64,000 bases of DNA, from NCBI GenBank assembly GCA_025201365.1, contig JAIXMF010000001.1:1922001-1986000 (forward strand), written 5' to 3'. The position numbers were made by a program, and so were the translations under genes. Positions within the stretch are counted from its first letter, which is position 1. Each line of letters starts with the position of its first letter. The stretch comes from Syncephalis plumigaleata. Its lineage: Eukaryota > Zoopagomycota > Zoopagomycetes > Zoopagales > Piptocephalidaceae. Positions 35,550-46,259 of the stretch are shown here, one piece after another. The notes under the pieces were generated by a model. It was not told where the DNA came from, ran no database searches, and was given only the letters and a program-made list of their open reading frames with translations.

Positions 35550-36493
35550 CTATTCAGTTGAAGGGGCAGCTTGTTCATCCACGTTAGTTAGCATAGCGGC
35601 CACTCCTTTGGACAGCGTTGTCTTGCCGCTACACAGGTATCTTCGACGTGCATTGACGAACCAGTCGTTAACTTGAGTGAGACTTAATTTTGTCTGCTCA
35701 CATAACATCTTCTTGTCCTCGGCACTCGGATATGGCTGGTGTAGATTCTTGAGCAGCCAGTTAACTAAGGTAGCCAAGACATCAGCTTTATGATTGGCTC
35801 GTGTCTCCTTATCGTACGAGGAATGCGTGACAATACGCATAGCACGTTCATTGAAGCATCGCATAATGACCCGTTCACTTGTACGGAAGGCATGCAATAG
35901 TTTAAAATAGTCTTGCAGCTGAACTAGTAGTCGATGAATTAGTCAACAAATGGTGTGACATCCGCAGGTAATGGTGACAATGACGAGGACGTGGACGTGG
36001 TACCATTCAGCTTATCAGTAATTTGTTCTAACAAGATCGTTGAAAGATCGTTGGCGTATTGTATGGCAGCTACTGCCTCTTTGATATCATTGGTAGCCGA
36101 GTATAGCTGATTACGCAACAGGAACAGTTGCTGTGTAATCTGGTTTATAGGATTTTCCAAGCTAGTCGCAACATTGGTGGTACACGCATCTGCTCGCTGT
36201 TTACCAGTTGAATCGGTATCATTTTCTGGATTAACGACAGTAGATGATGTGACCAAAAGGTGAGGATCAATTGTAGCGGGTGTAGTTGCATTAGCGGATG
36301 GCAACCAGGCAGCAACAATCGGGTCATTAAGATCAAGTAGATTTAGATCGAGCGCGCTGCTCAAACATAGATTCCAGGGGAATTCTTCAAAAAGGACGTT
36401 GTAAGCACTGGAGTTGACGTTGATATCATCTAGCTCGGTAGATATCCAGCTGGATGAACTACCGTTGGGCGTGTCACTCTGAGAGTGCTGCAT
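35550..36493 (-). CDS. TALE-class homeodomain protein, one frame break
   Basis: The C-terminal half has a TALE homeobox: VNWLLKNLHQPYPSAEDKKM and then KLSLTQVNDWFVNARRRYL, with the WFxNxRR recognition helix and the extra loop residues before helix 2 (PYP). The N-terminal half is acidic and Ser/Thr/Asn-rich, with a helical stretch (NQITQQLFLLRNQLYSATND). The frame breaks at about 35938, just before the TAA there. The next frame continues LIHRLLVQLQDYFKLLHAFR into the homeodomain. One missing base makes the whole exactly 314 residues. It would be a DNA-binding regulator; in fungi such proteins include mating-type HD1 factors, but nothing here shows a mating locus, since no partner homeobox is seen. 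Confidence 0.75.
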
Positions 36494-36834
36494 AATTACG
36501 ACAACAGAGAATAGGAAGGGTTTTGTGCTGGAATACTAAAAAGATGGCGGTATATCACGGCCGTGGTTATAAAGAAATGATTCCACTTTATATCAATGCT
36601 ATGATTAATAAAATGATACACAAAGTTATCAGCGATATGTATCAGGCGTCAACTACAATGAATGAATGAATGAATGAATAAGCACTAGTTTTTTATTAAG
36701 CTTCCAGAAGTAGCATACACAATGACTGTGTAATGATACGACCAACAATGATGTAAATGCTTGACATGTTTGCTCCATTGTAGATGAGACAATAAGAATG
36801 TTTTCGAATCATATCATTAGTAAATAAGCAGTGT

Positions 36835-39481
36835 TAACCGCAACCATTAGTCGACGCGATCAACGATACAATGGTGCTGGCTCTCACGATGGCAGCGGAT
36901 TGCACTCTAGGTCGCAGACGTACTGTACCAACGGACAAAGCAAACAGGTGGTTCTGGGACAGTGAGCTAAAAGACCTGTCTAAATCGCGAAGACAGTGCT
37001 ATAGAACCGCCATGATGACAGCTGATCCAGTGCTCAAAGAATGGATAATGGAGGAAAGGAGACGATTGGATAAGCAGATCAAGAAGATAATACGGAAGAA
37101 GAAACGAAACAGTTACAAGCACTTTATGAGCGAGCTGGAAGGCTGCGGTCATACGGAGATGTCACGAAGGATCAAGCTTATCAACAGAGCAAGAGGACAG
37201 CGCATGTCAGGACTGCCGGATAACGACGACACCATCGAAGCCACGGAACGTCATTTTAGCGACCTATTCGCAGGACTTCAGTGCTCAGAGACTACGCGAC
37301 AGCAGGAACGAGATCATATTCGACAACTCGAAGCACTGCATAATAGCAATATTGAGCTGTTAGAGAGTGCCTTCGACGAGGAGAAGGTAAACGAGTCGAT
37401 AAAAATATGTCGAATAGGAAAGCACCAGGAATAGACGGGTTACCACCCGAGCTATTCAAGGCAGTAGACGCAGCCCAACACTCTCCAGGATGTTCCGCAT
37501 ATACGCACGCGTAGGAAGGACTCCCTCGCAATGGGCCAAGCTCTGATATGCCCGATATACAAAAGGAAAGGCGGTATAGCCGATCCAAAGAACTATCGTC
37601 CAATAGCGTTATTGCCAGTAATAAGGAAGATATCGAAAAATGCTCTTACGTCATCTGCAAGCACAGAGTCCACCTCCGTCGTTACTCCAAGGCGGCTTCC
37701 AACCGGAACGTGGCACCCTAGAGCAAATCGCGCCCTCCTGGAGCTACAGAGGATCCAGCGCGACAAACGCCAGCCCACATGCCTAGTATTCCTAGATATC
37801 AAAGGAGCCTACGACTCAGTAACCAGAGACAGGCTATGGTACAAATGCGCTACTCACGGAGTCGGAAAGCAGGAAATTCATCTGCTAAGAAGCCTCTTCG
37901 ATCTACCCAAGATATCAGTCCTGGTGGGTGCCAACAGAACGCGGGATTCACCGGGCAAGAGGGAATACAGCAAGGATCGTCGTTGTCGCCATGGCTGTAT
38001 ACTATCTTCATGAATGACTTAATTCTGGAGCTCAAAGCGTCAGGCTACGGTGTACACCTACAAGGGCCGGAAGAAATATTCCATGTCTATTCTTCGCGGA
38101 CGAATAGTTCTTGTAGGAAAGGATTGGGAAGAAGTAAGCGCTTTACTACGGATCTGCGAGCAGCACGCGAAATCCAATAGATACGAGTTTGGCATTGCAA
38201 AATGCGAGGCGTTGTATATAAAGGATTCCCTCCGAGCATGAGACCAAACCTACAGATTACGGCTGTCCTCTGCCGTGTACAGATTCCTTGTGTATCTAGG
38301 TCTACCCATCTGTACGGACGGAATAGATATTGAAGCATGGAAGAAGAGAGCAATAGAGAAAGGCAGAAGAGCCATAGCTGGCCTGAGACGATTGGGCCTC
38401 CATCAGAAAGGCTTCAGCTGGCAAACGACGATACGACTGTACAAGACATTCATTCGGCCAACTATGGAGTATGGAATGGCGCTGATATGTCCCACCGACA
38501 AAACCTTTAAGGATCTGGAGAAGATACAGCTCAAGGTACTTAGGGAAGCGGCTAAAGGAAGGAGCAATACTAGTCACGGAACGTTGTACAGAATCTCCAA
38601 CTGTGTGGACTTACAGCACAGAGCGAAAGAACTTGCAGCCAAATGGCTAGCGAGAACTGAACTGCCGACAAGAAGAAGCTGATCTACTGGATTAGAAGAG
38701 AGCGGAAGAAGACAGCAGAAGCAGCCCGATCTTCAAAAGGCTTGAAGAAGAAAACAGCGTAATGAAACACCATAGAGCCGAAGAGGACGCAGTAGTGATT
38801 ACGTCAAAAGCATTACAGAATGCCAAGAACGAGTGGTGGGAGAAGAGGAAAAATGTGGGGAAAATAAAAGCGAGGAGAGAGGGAAGAGATACGACGTTGA
38901 TGGAAGCTTTTAAGACTACTCGCCCTATCCCACTCTTACGGTTTGACGGGCCCAGGTGGATAACCAGCCTACTCATCCGATGGTGGACAGGAAGGCTTCC
39001 TGTGTACAACAAAAACAAACCATGCAGTAGATGCAACGAAGGTCATAGATCCAGACAACACATAATTGCGTGTCATAACGTAATACACCGACTGGAAACA
39101 GCAAGCAGAAACAGAACCGCTACACCCAACGGTAACGAAGTGAGCCACCCAATCGATAGAGCGCTCCAGAATATCAAAGTCTACACACTGAACGACCCCA
39201 TATTCGCGTCGGTCTTGGAGATTTTGAAAGAGATAGCGGAAGCGGATCGTGGAAGCAACTCCAGTCAAACCACCCAGGTTACCCATAGCAATCAATTACT
39301 TGGTTGAACGTCTCATTTTATTAATTACTATTTACATAATTTTACCCCCCCCCCCTCTCGAATGTCACAACGTACTTTTTCCCCAGTACTCTGGGTTTTT
39401 TTCAGTATACAGCTTCCCAAACGTCCCAACGGAGGACAATGGTGGTTCAGCTCAAGCTGATTGGCAAAAATAAAAATAAAA
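36835..39481 (+). mobile_element. 5'-truncated LINE (non-LTR retrotransposon) with target-site duplications
   Basis: The direct repeat AAATAAGCAGTGT flanks it at 36822-36834 and 39482-39494, and the 3' end is A-rich (AAAAATAAAAATAAAAAAA), the hallmarks of target-primed insertion. It contains reverse-transcriptase pieces: finger region PKNYRPIALLPV, motif A LDIKGAYDSV, motif B GIQQGSSLSPWLYTIF, a degraded FADD-type motif C near 38092, and a thumb region. The C-terminal knuckle is CSRCNEGHRSRQHIIAC. Frames change several times between 37430 and 38760, so the copy is inactive. The 5' end falls in or just after the endonuclease domain. A poly-C run at 39345-39354 and a noncoding 3' tail follow the ORF. 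It inserted between the homeodomain and SVIP-like genes without breaking either. Confidence 0.9.
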
Positions 39482-39897
39482 AAATAAGCAGTGTAGCAAA
39501 TACTTATGAATTATTAACAACTTTTCCAAAAGAAACAATTGGATTATTACATTGTCGATTATCGCATTAGTACGATAGCAGTCTTTAATCGATCAATCAC
39601 TCCTATTTGGTCATATTATATTGTAATAAGACTTGGTTTTATAGTTTTTTCGGCTCACTTTATATCAGAGAGGAGTAGAACATTTTTGTTAATAAAATAT
39701 GAGACTTTCGATTGTATTGAATGGTTAATTAATTTTATTTAATAATTAATATTGGAATTGTTTATACTGAATTGCAAGTAAAATCCATATACCAATTTAC
39801 CAAGGAAGAACCCTCCTAATCGTCCGAACCATCGAAGTTCAGTAAAGCGACGAAAGACGAGTGCGCGGAAAGGCACACTACGAAATTCGTCGCAATA

Positions 39898-39918
39898 TCC
39901 TATCCTATCCTATCCTAT
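39898..39918 (+). repeat. (CCTAT)n microsatellite
   Basis: About four tandem copies of CCTAT immediately downstream of the SVIP-like gene. Too short and internal to be telomeric. Confidence 0.8.
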
Positions 39919-39924
39919 ATTTGT

Positions 39925-40347
39925 TTAATCTACTCGCCACTATAATTCACTAGATTAGTATACTGCTAATTAGGTAATAATATTAATAAAATAACTTACA
40001 TCTAAATTATTGGTAGGCAACTCGCCTTGCCCTACACCGCCAGTTGCCGGTTGGTTTTGTAGCTTTTTAGCTAGTTGTCCGCCACCTTGTTGAACGCCCC
40101 GTTGTCCTGCCTATTAGCACTCTATATATTAGTAAAAAGTAGATATCACTATACTTTGTTTACTTACCTTTTTCTGACGCTCCTCAGCAGCGGCAAGCCG
40201 TTTAGCACGATCTTGCTCGCCATTAGCTACCATTCCAGCCGTTCTTATCGGCTGTCCTTGCGCTGCTTCTTGATTCCCCCCTCTTCCGCCTAGTGGCTTT
40301 AGAGGGTAATCACCGTCGGCAGCACTAGAAGAGCAACAGTTACCCAT
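39925..40347 (-). CDS. SVIP-like p97/Cdc48-interacting protein, 101 residues
   Basis: Exons 40347-40168, 40110-40000 and 39939-39925 give 101 residues. The start MGNCCSSS is an N-myristoylation and palmitoylation signal. RAKRLAAAEERQKK fits the VCP-interacting motif of SVIP, an inhibitor of p97/Cdc48 at ER-associated degradation. A Gly/Gln-rich segment follows with LAKKLQNQ. The last exon is only 15 bases and adds Trp-Arg-Val-Asp before the stop, similar to the short tryptophan-containing end of animal SVIP. Membrane attachment through the lipidated N terminus and binding to the Cdc48 N domain are inferred. A (CCTAT)n tract lies just beyond the stop. Confidence 0.7.
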
Positions 40348-40490
40348 GATAGTATGAATTGCGGTTAAATGTAGAAAGATGAAGTATGCAAATGCCAAGA
40401 ATAAAGCGGAAACAAATGAATGGGAAGTGTATCAAAGGGAATACGAGAACACCCTTAAACCTTTGCAATAACATAGAAGCATATTACTAT

Positions 40491-40850
40491 TATACGTGAT
40501 ACTCACCTCCCTTTCCTTTCAAATGTTTAGTTTCTTGTCTTTGGTCAAAATAGTCTACAAACAGTATAGCATAAGTATATAGGTAAGATACTACAATAAT
40601 GGGCTTGCATGTCTTTTTCAATATCTCAGAACAGTAGAACCATGCTTGCTATGATTGTCTTAAATACTAAATTTGTTACTACTATCATTACTGACATGTA
40701 AGTATTTAATGCTTTGTTACATATTGAATTGTTTGTCATTTTATTATTAGAAACTGTCATGTATTGTTCTCAGCGTTCTCTGTTAAATATCAATCTTTAT
40801 TCTAGTGTATATTAAGTGGCGACATGGCAATAACCAATGTACCATAGACA
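40491..40850 (+). repeat. dispersed repeat, copy B
   Basis: Second copy of the repeat at 34769, starting TATACGTGATACTCACCTCC, with the same ordered blocks and a few insertions. It abuts the inverted-repeat island that starts at about 41002, and may be part of the same element family. Confidence 0.6.
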
Positions 40851-42585
40851 AATTGAATAACAATAATGAATGACATCAGTATGATCGTTATGCTTTTATT
40901 GACTAATAGATCGGAGTAATATGAGTATATTAATATAAAATATATAGCTTATCCATCTATTACTAGCAATCAATAAGCACTAATAAGTACTAAAAATAGA
41001 CGACATGCTTGTTATTAGTGTCTAATGGCATTAATGGTTTACTAATCCATTTCTAAGTATCCATTTCATTGCCATTTCCCTTTTCCTTCACTTTCCCTTC
41101 TATAGCAATGCTGTCTTCTTCGTGCTAATTACATTCCACTTGCCAATAAACAACACGCGCCTTATTCGTGCCAACTGCACTCTAGTTGTTTCTATTGTTT
41201 CTTTGCTATTTATTTCTTAAACAACACGCGTCTTCTTTATGTCAACTACATTCCACTTGCCAATAAACAATGCGTGTGTGACGATATTTTTGTGTAGACA
41301 AGTAAATCATACCGTGTCAATATCGGAATATCGGATTTATCGTATTTGCTGTAGCGACAGCTCGGTAGAAGCACTTGCTTATCAATATCTTCTCGCGTTA
41401 CGGAGAAGATGGTATATCACGAACCGAGGAACTCCCATGGCAAGGCGCGTAGATAGCAAGGACGACGCCTATAAAGACCCAGGCAAACTCGATGCCCCAA
41501 GAACAACAAGCGGAAGACGCCGATTCCCCTTTCTCATAATAAACCCGTATTATCATGTGTATATTTATTATTGTAGAATCCTAACGTATCAACCGAAGGC
41601 CTATTAGCACGGCTAAGAAGCTACGGTTACGGAGTTATGTGTGAACATCGCTCTAAAGTTTAACACGTACCAGTTAAAACGTGACAGCGTGTTTACTTCC
41701 TCTTGACTATATGCTAGTTATTCCTTTTCCTTTTATTTACCTATTTACTTTCTCAGTAATACGCGTCTTCTTCGTGTCATTCTATTCCTATATTCCTTGT
41801 TTATTGCTTCCGGTTATTCTTTTGTTTACTACTAATCTTAGCTCGTTAATGTGCTCATTTGTCTTTAGTATCATAACACCTTTGTTTATTGCTTGTTCTA
41901 CTCATTAGCATACACTGTTCTGTGTTGTATGCGCATTGTTGCTTATGTGTATGCTATCCTCGCTGATACACGTCGTCCCTACTTTATCTTTCTTCCACTA
42001 TTCGTTCATATATCACTCCACTCTATCATAATAATATCTACACGCGGTTACTCCACTACAAACATACGTCGTTTCTGCAAGTTGTTCGAGTATGCGTGTC
42101 TTTGTACCGAGTACTTATTACTTTATTCCTTGTTCCTTTTCTTTCATTCTTAACAATATATCACTTGTCGTTAGTCTATTCCTCGGTCTTGTTCCATTCT
42201 ATTCTCGACTACCGGTAACGTACAACCTGCTAAGCGTGCTGATCAGTTATTTATTCGCGTCATTTGCTATTCCTCGCTATACTGACAGCGCTGCTTCTTG
42301 TCTATACAATAGCGTGTTTATTTACCTTAATTGCCGCTGATTGGCATAATAGAACAGTGCAAGTAACTAAACGTGCACTCTATATGCATTCTTCTCTTCT
42401 TCTCTTCCACTCCTTCTGCTCATTTTCTACAGTTTCTTTGTGCTTTCTTGCTCTCACATGTCACTTATACGTCTAATAAAATGCCATGGATTACACCTGT
42501 CCATTTTATTTATCTCTTTCTTTGGTCACATACATGTAGACATTATTGTAGTGTTATCAGGTGTAAGCGTATATGTATGATCCTT

Positions 42586-43103
42586 TTTTTTATTTTTAAA
42601 AGCAAGTGGGCCGCTGCTGTTAATAATTAAATGAATAAAGTTAACTGCATTCTCAAATTATTGTGTAAAAATGATTCGAGTTAGGCCGCCACGTCTTTAC
42701 GTGGGCCGGCCCTAAAGGCTCCACGAGGGGGCTACCATCTTGAGGTAATACTCCGTTCGGAATACTGCCTTGTTGATGGAGTCCCAGGAAGTAGGTTCAC
42801 TCGGCGAGGAGTGAGAGGAGCCAGTATGCGGCCGATCCGCATTCTGGCTGGGTCTGGGGCCAGTCAGTTGGCCTGGGGGGTTCGCTGGGGTCTGGTTGAT
42901 GGATTTCCAGGTGCCTATGATGCGCTTTACCTGTTTGCATCTTGGGATCCATATTCTTCTCCATACGATGTCCAGTGCTTTCGTTGACATATGGTGTATG
43001 ACGCTTGTTCTTTCTTCTTTTGTTAAACCCTTTTGCGTCATATCTAGTTGAAGCTCCTCACTTGGCCAGCCCAGCAGGTAGCCTACATCGTGGAGGGGAT
43101 GTA
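42586..43103 (-). mobile_element. LINE 3' fragment nested in the inverted-repeat element
   Basis: Flanked by the 17-base direct repeat GTATATGTATGATCCTT (42569-42585 and 43104-43120). On the minus strand it ends in an A-rich tail, seen on + as TTTTTTTATTTTT directly after the left repeat. The minus frame 43041-42712 resembles the C-terminal end of a non-LTR ORF (HHMSTKALDIVWRRIWIPRC). The 3' UTR holds a GGGCCGGCCC palindrome and a hairpin at CACGTCTTTACGTG. Its 3' end differs from that of the LINE at 36835, so it is another family. Severely 5'-truncated, as is usual. Confidence 0.75.
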
Positions 43104-43120
43104 GTATATGTATGATCCTT

Positions 43121-44400
43121 TGTCATATACGTGTTAACAATCCATTAATTGGAATGATTGGTATACTGCTCGTTCTTAACTGTACTATATTGCCAGTAAA
43201 CAGCGAAGGCTCATTTTAGTTTAATCATTCTATTTTATTGCCGTATTATAATCTTGTCTTGACTGTAGATTGCTTTGTGGCATGGACCTGTGCTTGTATG
43301 AGTGTGTTAACGTACCAATATTGTCTTTATTGTTATGCTTAATGATCATTGAATGCACGATTAATTAAGCATCGTTATTATTACTATAGCACATCCAGAC
43401 GTAGAATTCGATAACGACTTGATATACAGCATATGACTATGGAGTATGCGAGTATTTGTAATGTGCATCCGATTTATTTAGTATGGTATAGTTGACACTG
43501 TAGACTATCATTGAAGCATTTGGTAAAATCGAGTATTGCATTCTCGTTGTAAGCATATATGCATATGTGACCATTCCATTCACTAGTTTGCTAACTATTA
43601 AACTGTTATTAACATTAGTCGAATATGACTACAAGACAGCACATGACTTACGGGTAAGATGGTAGCAGAAGACATGTATGTAAATTCATTTTATAAACTG
43701 CACTAGATTTATTGATTTGAATCGAATGAGGTAGTCCCGGTGACCATAGCAGCAATGAATGGATTTGAACTAGGCGGCAATAGGCACTATGTTATTACAG
43801 CGATGATACCTGGTACATCGATCGAAGGCATGAAGGCATTAAAAGGATTGACATCACCTGACACAGCACGATAATGGCAAGTGTGATAATAATAACTCAG
43901 TATTAGTAATGGATTATTTATTGATAGCGATAACTATCATCATCAATTCTATAAGGTAGATGATACAAATATACTAGTATAGTTGGATATTGCCATGTCA
44001 TGTACTTACAAGTAGTAATAAACTAGTATGATAGATAAGTTATGATGATAGTACTTACAATTGAGTGCATCGAGAGCAACGAGTGAACAAAGTGAATATA
44101 TGATAAACAATGTAATAAACAAGCAGTAGCTAGTAGAATGATTGACTTGTCACGAACGAGCAAGGAATGAGCAAGGAATGGTGCATGAACACGTATGTCA
44201 GTTTATTCGAAGAAGCAGTGTATGCTTATGGGTGGTAAATAGAGTATGTATACGGCACTAAACAAGTGAAAATACAAATAAAAGCATGACGTAATGGTGG
44301 CATACAAACAGATGACGGAAAAGAGTGGTAAAAGTAAAAGGTACATACTACAGCGAGAACAGTGAACGCTTAAGCATTGATAAATAAGCGGGACAGTGAT
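43121..44400. other. gene-free centre of the repeat island
   Basis: AT-rich, no protein-like frame and no tRNA. It is partly the inner end of the right inverted arm (from about 44100). Confidence 0.45.
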
Positions 44401-45038
44401 AGAAAACAAAAGACTAGAACGAACAATAAACAAGGCTTATTGGTATGATAATAATAACGACAAGTGAGCATGTAGATAGTTTAGAGCAAGAGGAAAATAA
44501 AGAGATAAATAAACGGCATAGAGATAGTATGGCAGGATAGCTGCTATAGGGAATGTGTATGTTAAAGTGAAAGATGAAGTAAGTGGAATGTGAATGACAC
44601 GAAGAAGACGCGTATTACTGAGAAAGTAAACAAGTAAATAAAACTAGCATATAGTTAAGAGGAAGTAGACGTGTGTCGTTTACTGACAAGTGGGATGCAG
44701 TTGACACAAAGAAGACGCGTGTTGTTTAGTGGTAAGAGAAACGAGGTTGGCATGAATAAGACAACAAGTGAAAGAAGTCAACGACAAGTGGAATGTAGTT
44801 GACAGAAAGAAGACAGCATTGGTAAAGAAGTAAAGGGAAATAACAATGAAATGGATACTTAGAAATGGATTAGTGAATCGTTAATGCCATTAGACACTAG
44901 TAACAAACATGTCAATCAGTATGAGTATGAGTACCTAATGATTATATGTCGTTTAGTTTAGTAACATTCAATATAAAGCGTATAATTCTTTAGAAGGAAA
45001 TGAAAAAGTTTACTTGAATCATATTGTCGATAAAGCCA

Positions 45039-46259
45039 TCAATTCAGTAGCTCAAGCGAATTACCGCTAGTTTGTAAGAGGGTCAACATGGCAATTGTTT
45101 CGCCATAATACGTGGCATCCGAAAAGGCCTCTTCCATACGACGACGAAAAGTACTGGCCGCAGGATTGTCCATTATATCCAAACAGTAGGCGGCCGGTGC
45201 AAGGAACGCAAGATCAGTGTAGTCGACAAGCTTCGTTCCATTCAACTTGTAGCCGGCGTACACCTCACCGTCGTGGCATTTCGTTACAAAGAAGTGTGCC
45301 AATGCTTTCATATGCGATTCTACGGCATCATCCCCACTAGTGAGATAGTAGTGTCCTAGTCGCCACGGCACTCTACACGCGTTCCAGTTGTAGTCGCCGT
45401 CATTTGTTGATTCCAGCACTTCACCCTTGGCGGGCAAGTACATTTCGCGACGTGGATTCCACACCAGAAAGTCGGCCACTAGACCGGTATTAGGATTCAA
45501 TTTGTACTGACTGTTCAGTATGGAACGTGTCATGGAGGTGACACGCGTCCATTCCTCGCTCTTTTCCGTGTGTTTCTTGGAGAATAGCACTAGATGAGCC
45601 ATTATAAAGTCGGATGGACGAGTGAGCCATTGCGCATCGGATTCGTCCGTTGTCTTGAAACCTAGTCTGCGTAGGAAGGAGCGGACCTTGCCTAGGCGTT
45701 TGGCCAGCTGCTTCTTGTTGCTTCGACTGCCTCTGCCCGTGGTTAGAAAGTCCGGATGGGCCCAGTCGCCAACAAGCATTGCATTAGTAGTGGGATGGAT
45801 GCAATACTTGAGAAAGGCATTGCTCCAGTTGCGTGCACTCTGCGTATATTGCGTGGTATTCCAGCGTTTGCCGGCCATCCATAATGCGGCAATGCAATCA
45901 AGGTCACCATCGGTGGCACTATTCTCGCCGCCCTCCTTGCCAGGAACAAGGCGACCCGTGTTGGGATCACGTCGTTGCTGCCAGCCAAGTAGACCACGAT
46001 TGTTGCGGAAATAATCGACGTAACGTAAGAGCGCGTCGAAATCGTCACGAGCGTTCATCAATACGGATATCAACATGCCATAGCCCATGGCCTCGCTACA
46101 AGTTACGGCATCGCCATTCTCGCCAGTACCGTTGTAGAAGACATAGCGACATGGTAGGTCTGAATTGGAGTTAAGATTGGGTTCATCTCGTATGTAGCGT
46201 TTTCGCCATACGCTATACCGATTAGCAATAATCGAGTTGGAACCGGTTAAGAAATTCAT
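45039..46259 (-). CDS. glycoside hydrolase family 8 (chitosanase/endoglucanase-like), intronless
   Basis: A single 406-residue frame. Family 8 landmarks are TCSEAMGYGMLISVLM (the catalytic-acid Glu in SEAMGYGM), WQQRRDP, SATDGDLDCIAALWMAGKRW (with the conserved Asp of ATDGDLD) and DGDYNWNACRVPWRLGHYYL. Length matches bacterial GH8 enzymes. GH8 cuts beta-1,4 links in chitosan, cellulose or lichenan. There is no obvious signal peptide at the start MNFLTGSNSI, so the mature location is unclear; an upstream leader exon cannot be excluded. It has no introns, unlike most neighbours, and GH8 is mainly bacterial, so gene transfer from bacteria is plausible. A basic insert (SRSNKKQLAKRLGKVRSFLR) sits mid-protein. 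Confidence 0.87.
   Translation of the reverse strand: MNFLTGSNSIIANRYSVWRKRYIRDEPNLNSNSDLPCRYVFYNGTGENGDAVTCSEAMGYGMLISVLMNARDDFDALLRYVDYFRNNRGLLGWQQRRDPNTGRLVPGKEGGENSATDGDLDCIAALWMAGKRWNTTQYTQSARNWSNAFLKYCIHPTTNAMLVGDWAHPDFLTTGRGSRSNKKQLAKRLGKVRSFLRRLGFKTTDESDAQWLTRPSDFIMAHLVLFSKKHTEKSEEWTRVTSMTRSILNSQYKLNPNTGLVADFLVWNPRREMYLPAKGEVLESTNDGDYNWNACRVPWRLGHYYLTSGDDAVESHMKALAHFFVTKCHDGEVYAGYKLNGTKLVDYTDLAFLAPAAYCLDIMDNPAASTFRRRMEEAFSDATYYGETIAMLTLLQTSGNSLELLN

Larger units (their letters stand above)
41002..44913. mobile_element. degenerate element with long inverted-repeat arms (fold-back-like)
   Basis: Left-arm blocks match the reverse complement of right-arm blocks in mirrored order: 41002-41090 with 44831-44913 (AATCCATTTCTAAGTATCCA), 41110-41166 with about 44760-44822, 41219-41275 with about 44685-44735, 41690-41790 with 44585-44670 (AGTAATACGCGTCTTCTTCG), and 41838-41890 with about 44405-44475. 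The ACGCGTCTTCTT module also recurs within each arm. The arms have diverged by substitutions and indels, and one arm holds an extra segment (41280-41670). No transposase frame is seen. A LINE fragment is nested at 42586-43103. The class is uncertain: a fold-back/MITE-like DNA element or an inverted duplication. About 3.9 kb in all. Confidence 0.65.

Noticed and set aside
35550-36493. Mating-type locus call from the homeodomain gene
   Set aside because: A single TALE gene without a partner HD2, HMG or typical flanking genes is not enough.
39898-39918. CCTAT tandem as telomere-like sequence
   Set aside because: Only about four copies, internal to a gene-rich region.
41239-42630. A chain of hydrophobic frames as a membrane protein gene
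   Set aside because: They are the T-rich strand of the inverted-repeat arm, and the mirrored arm shows no matching conservation of frame.
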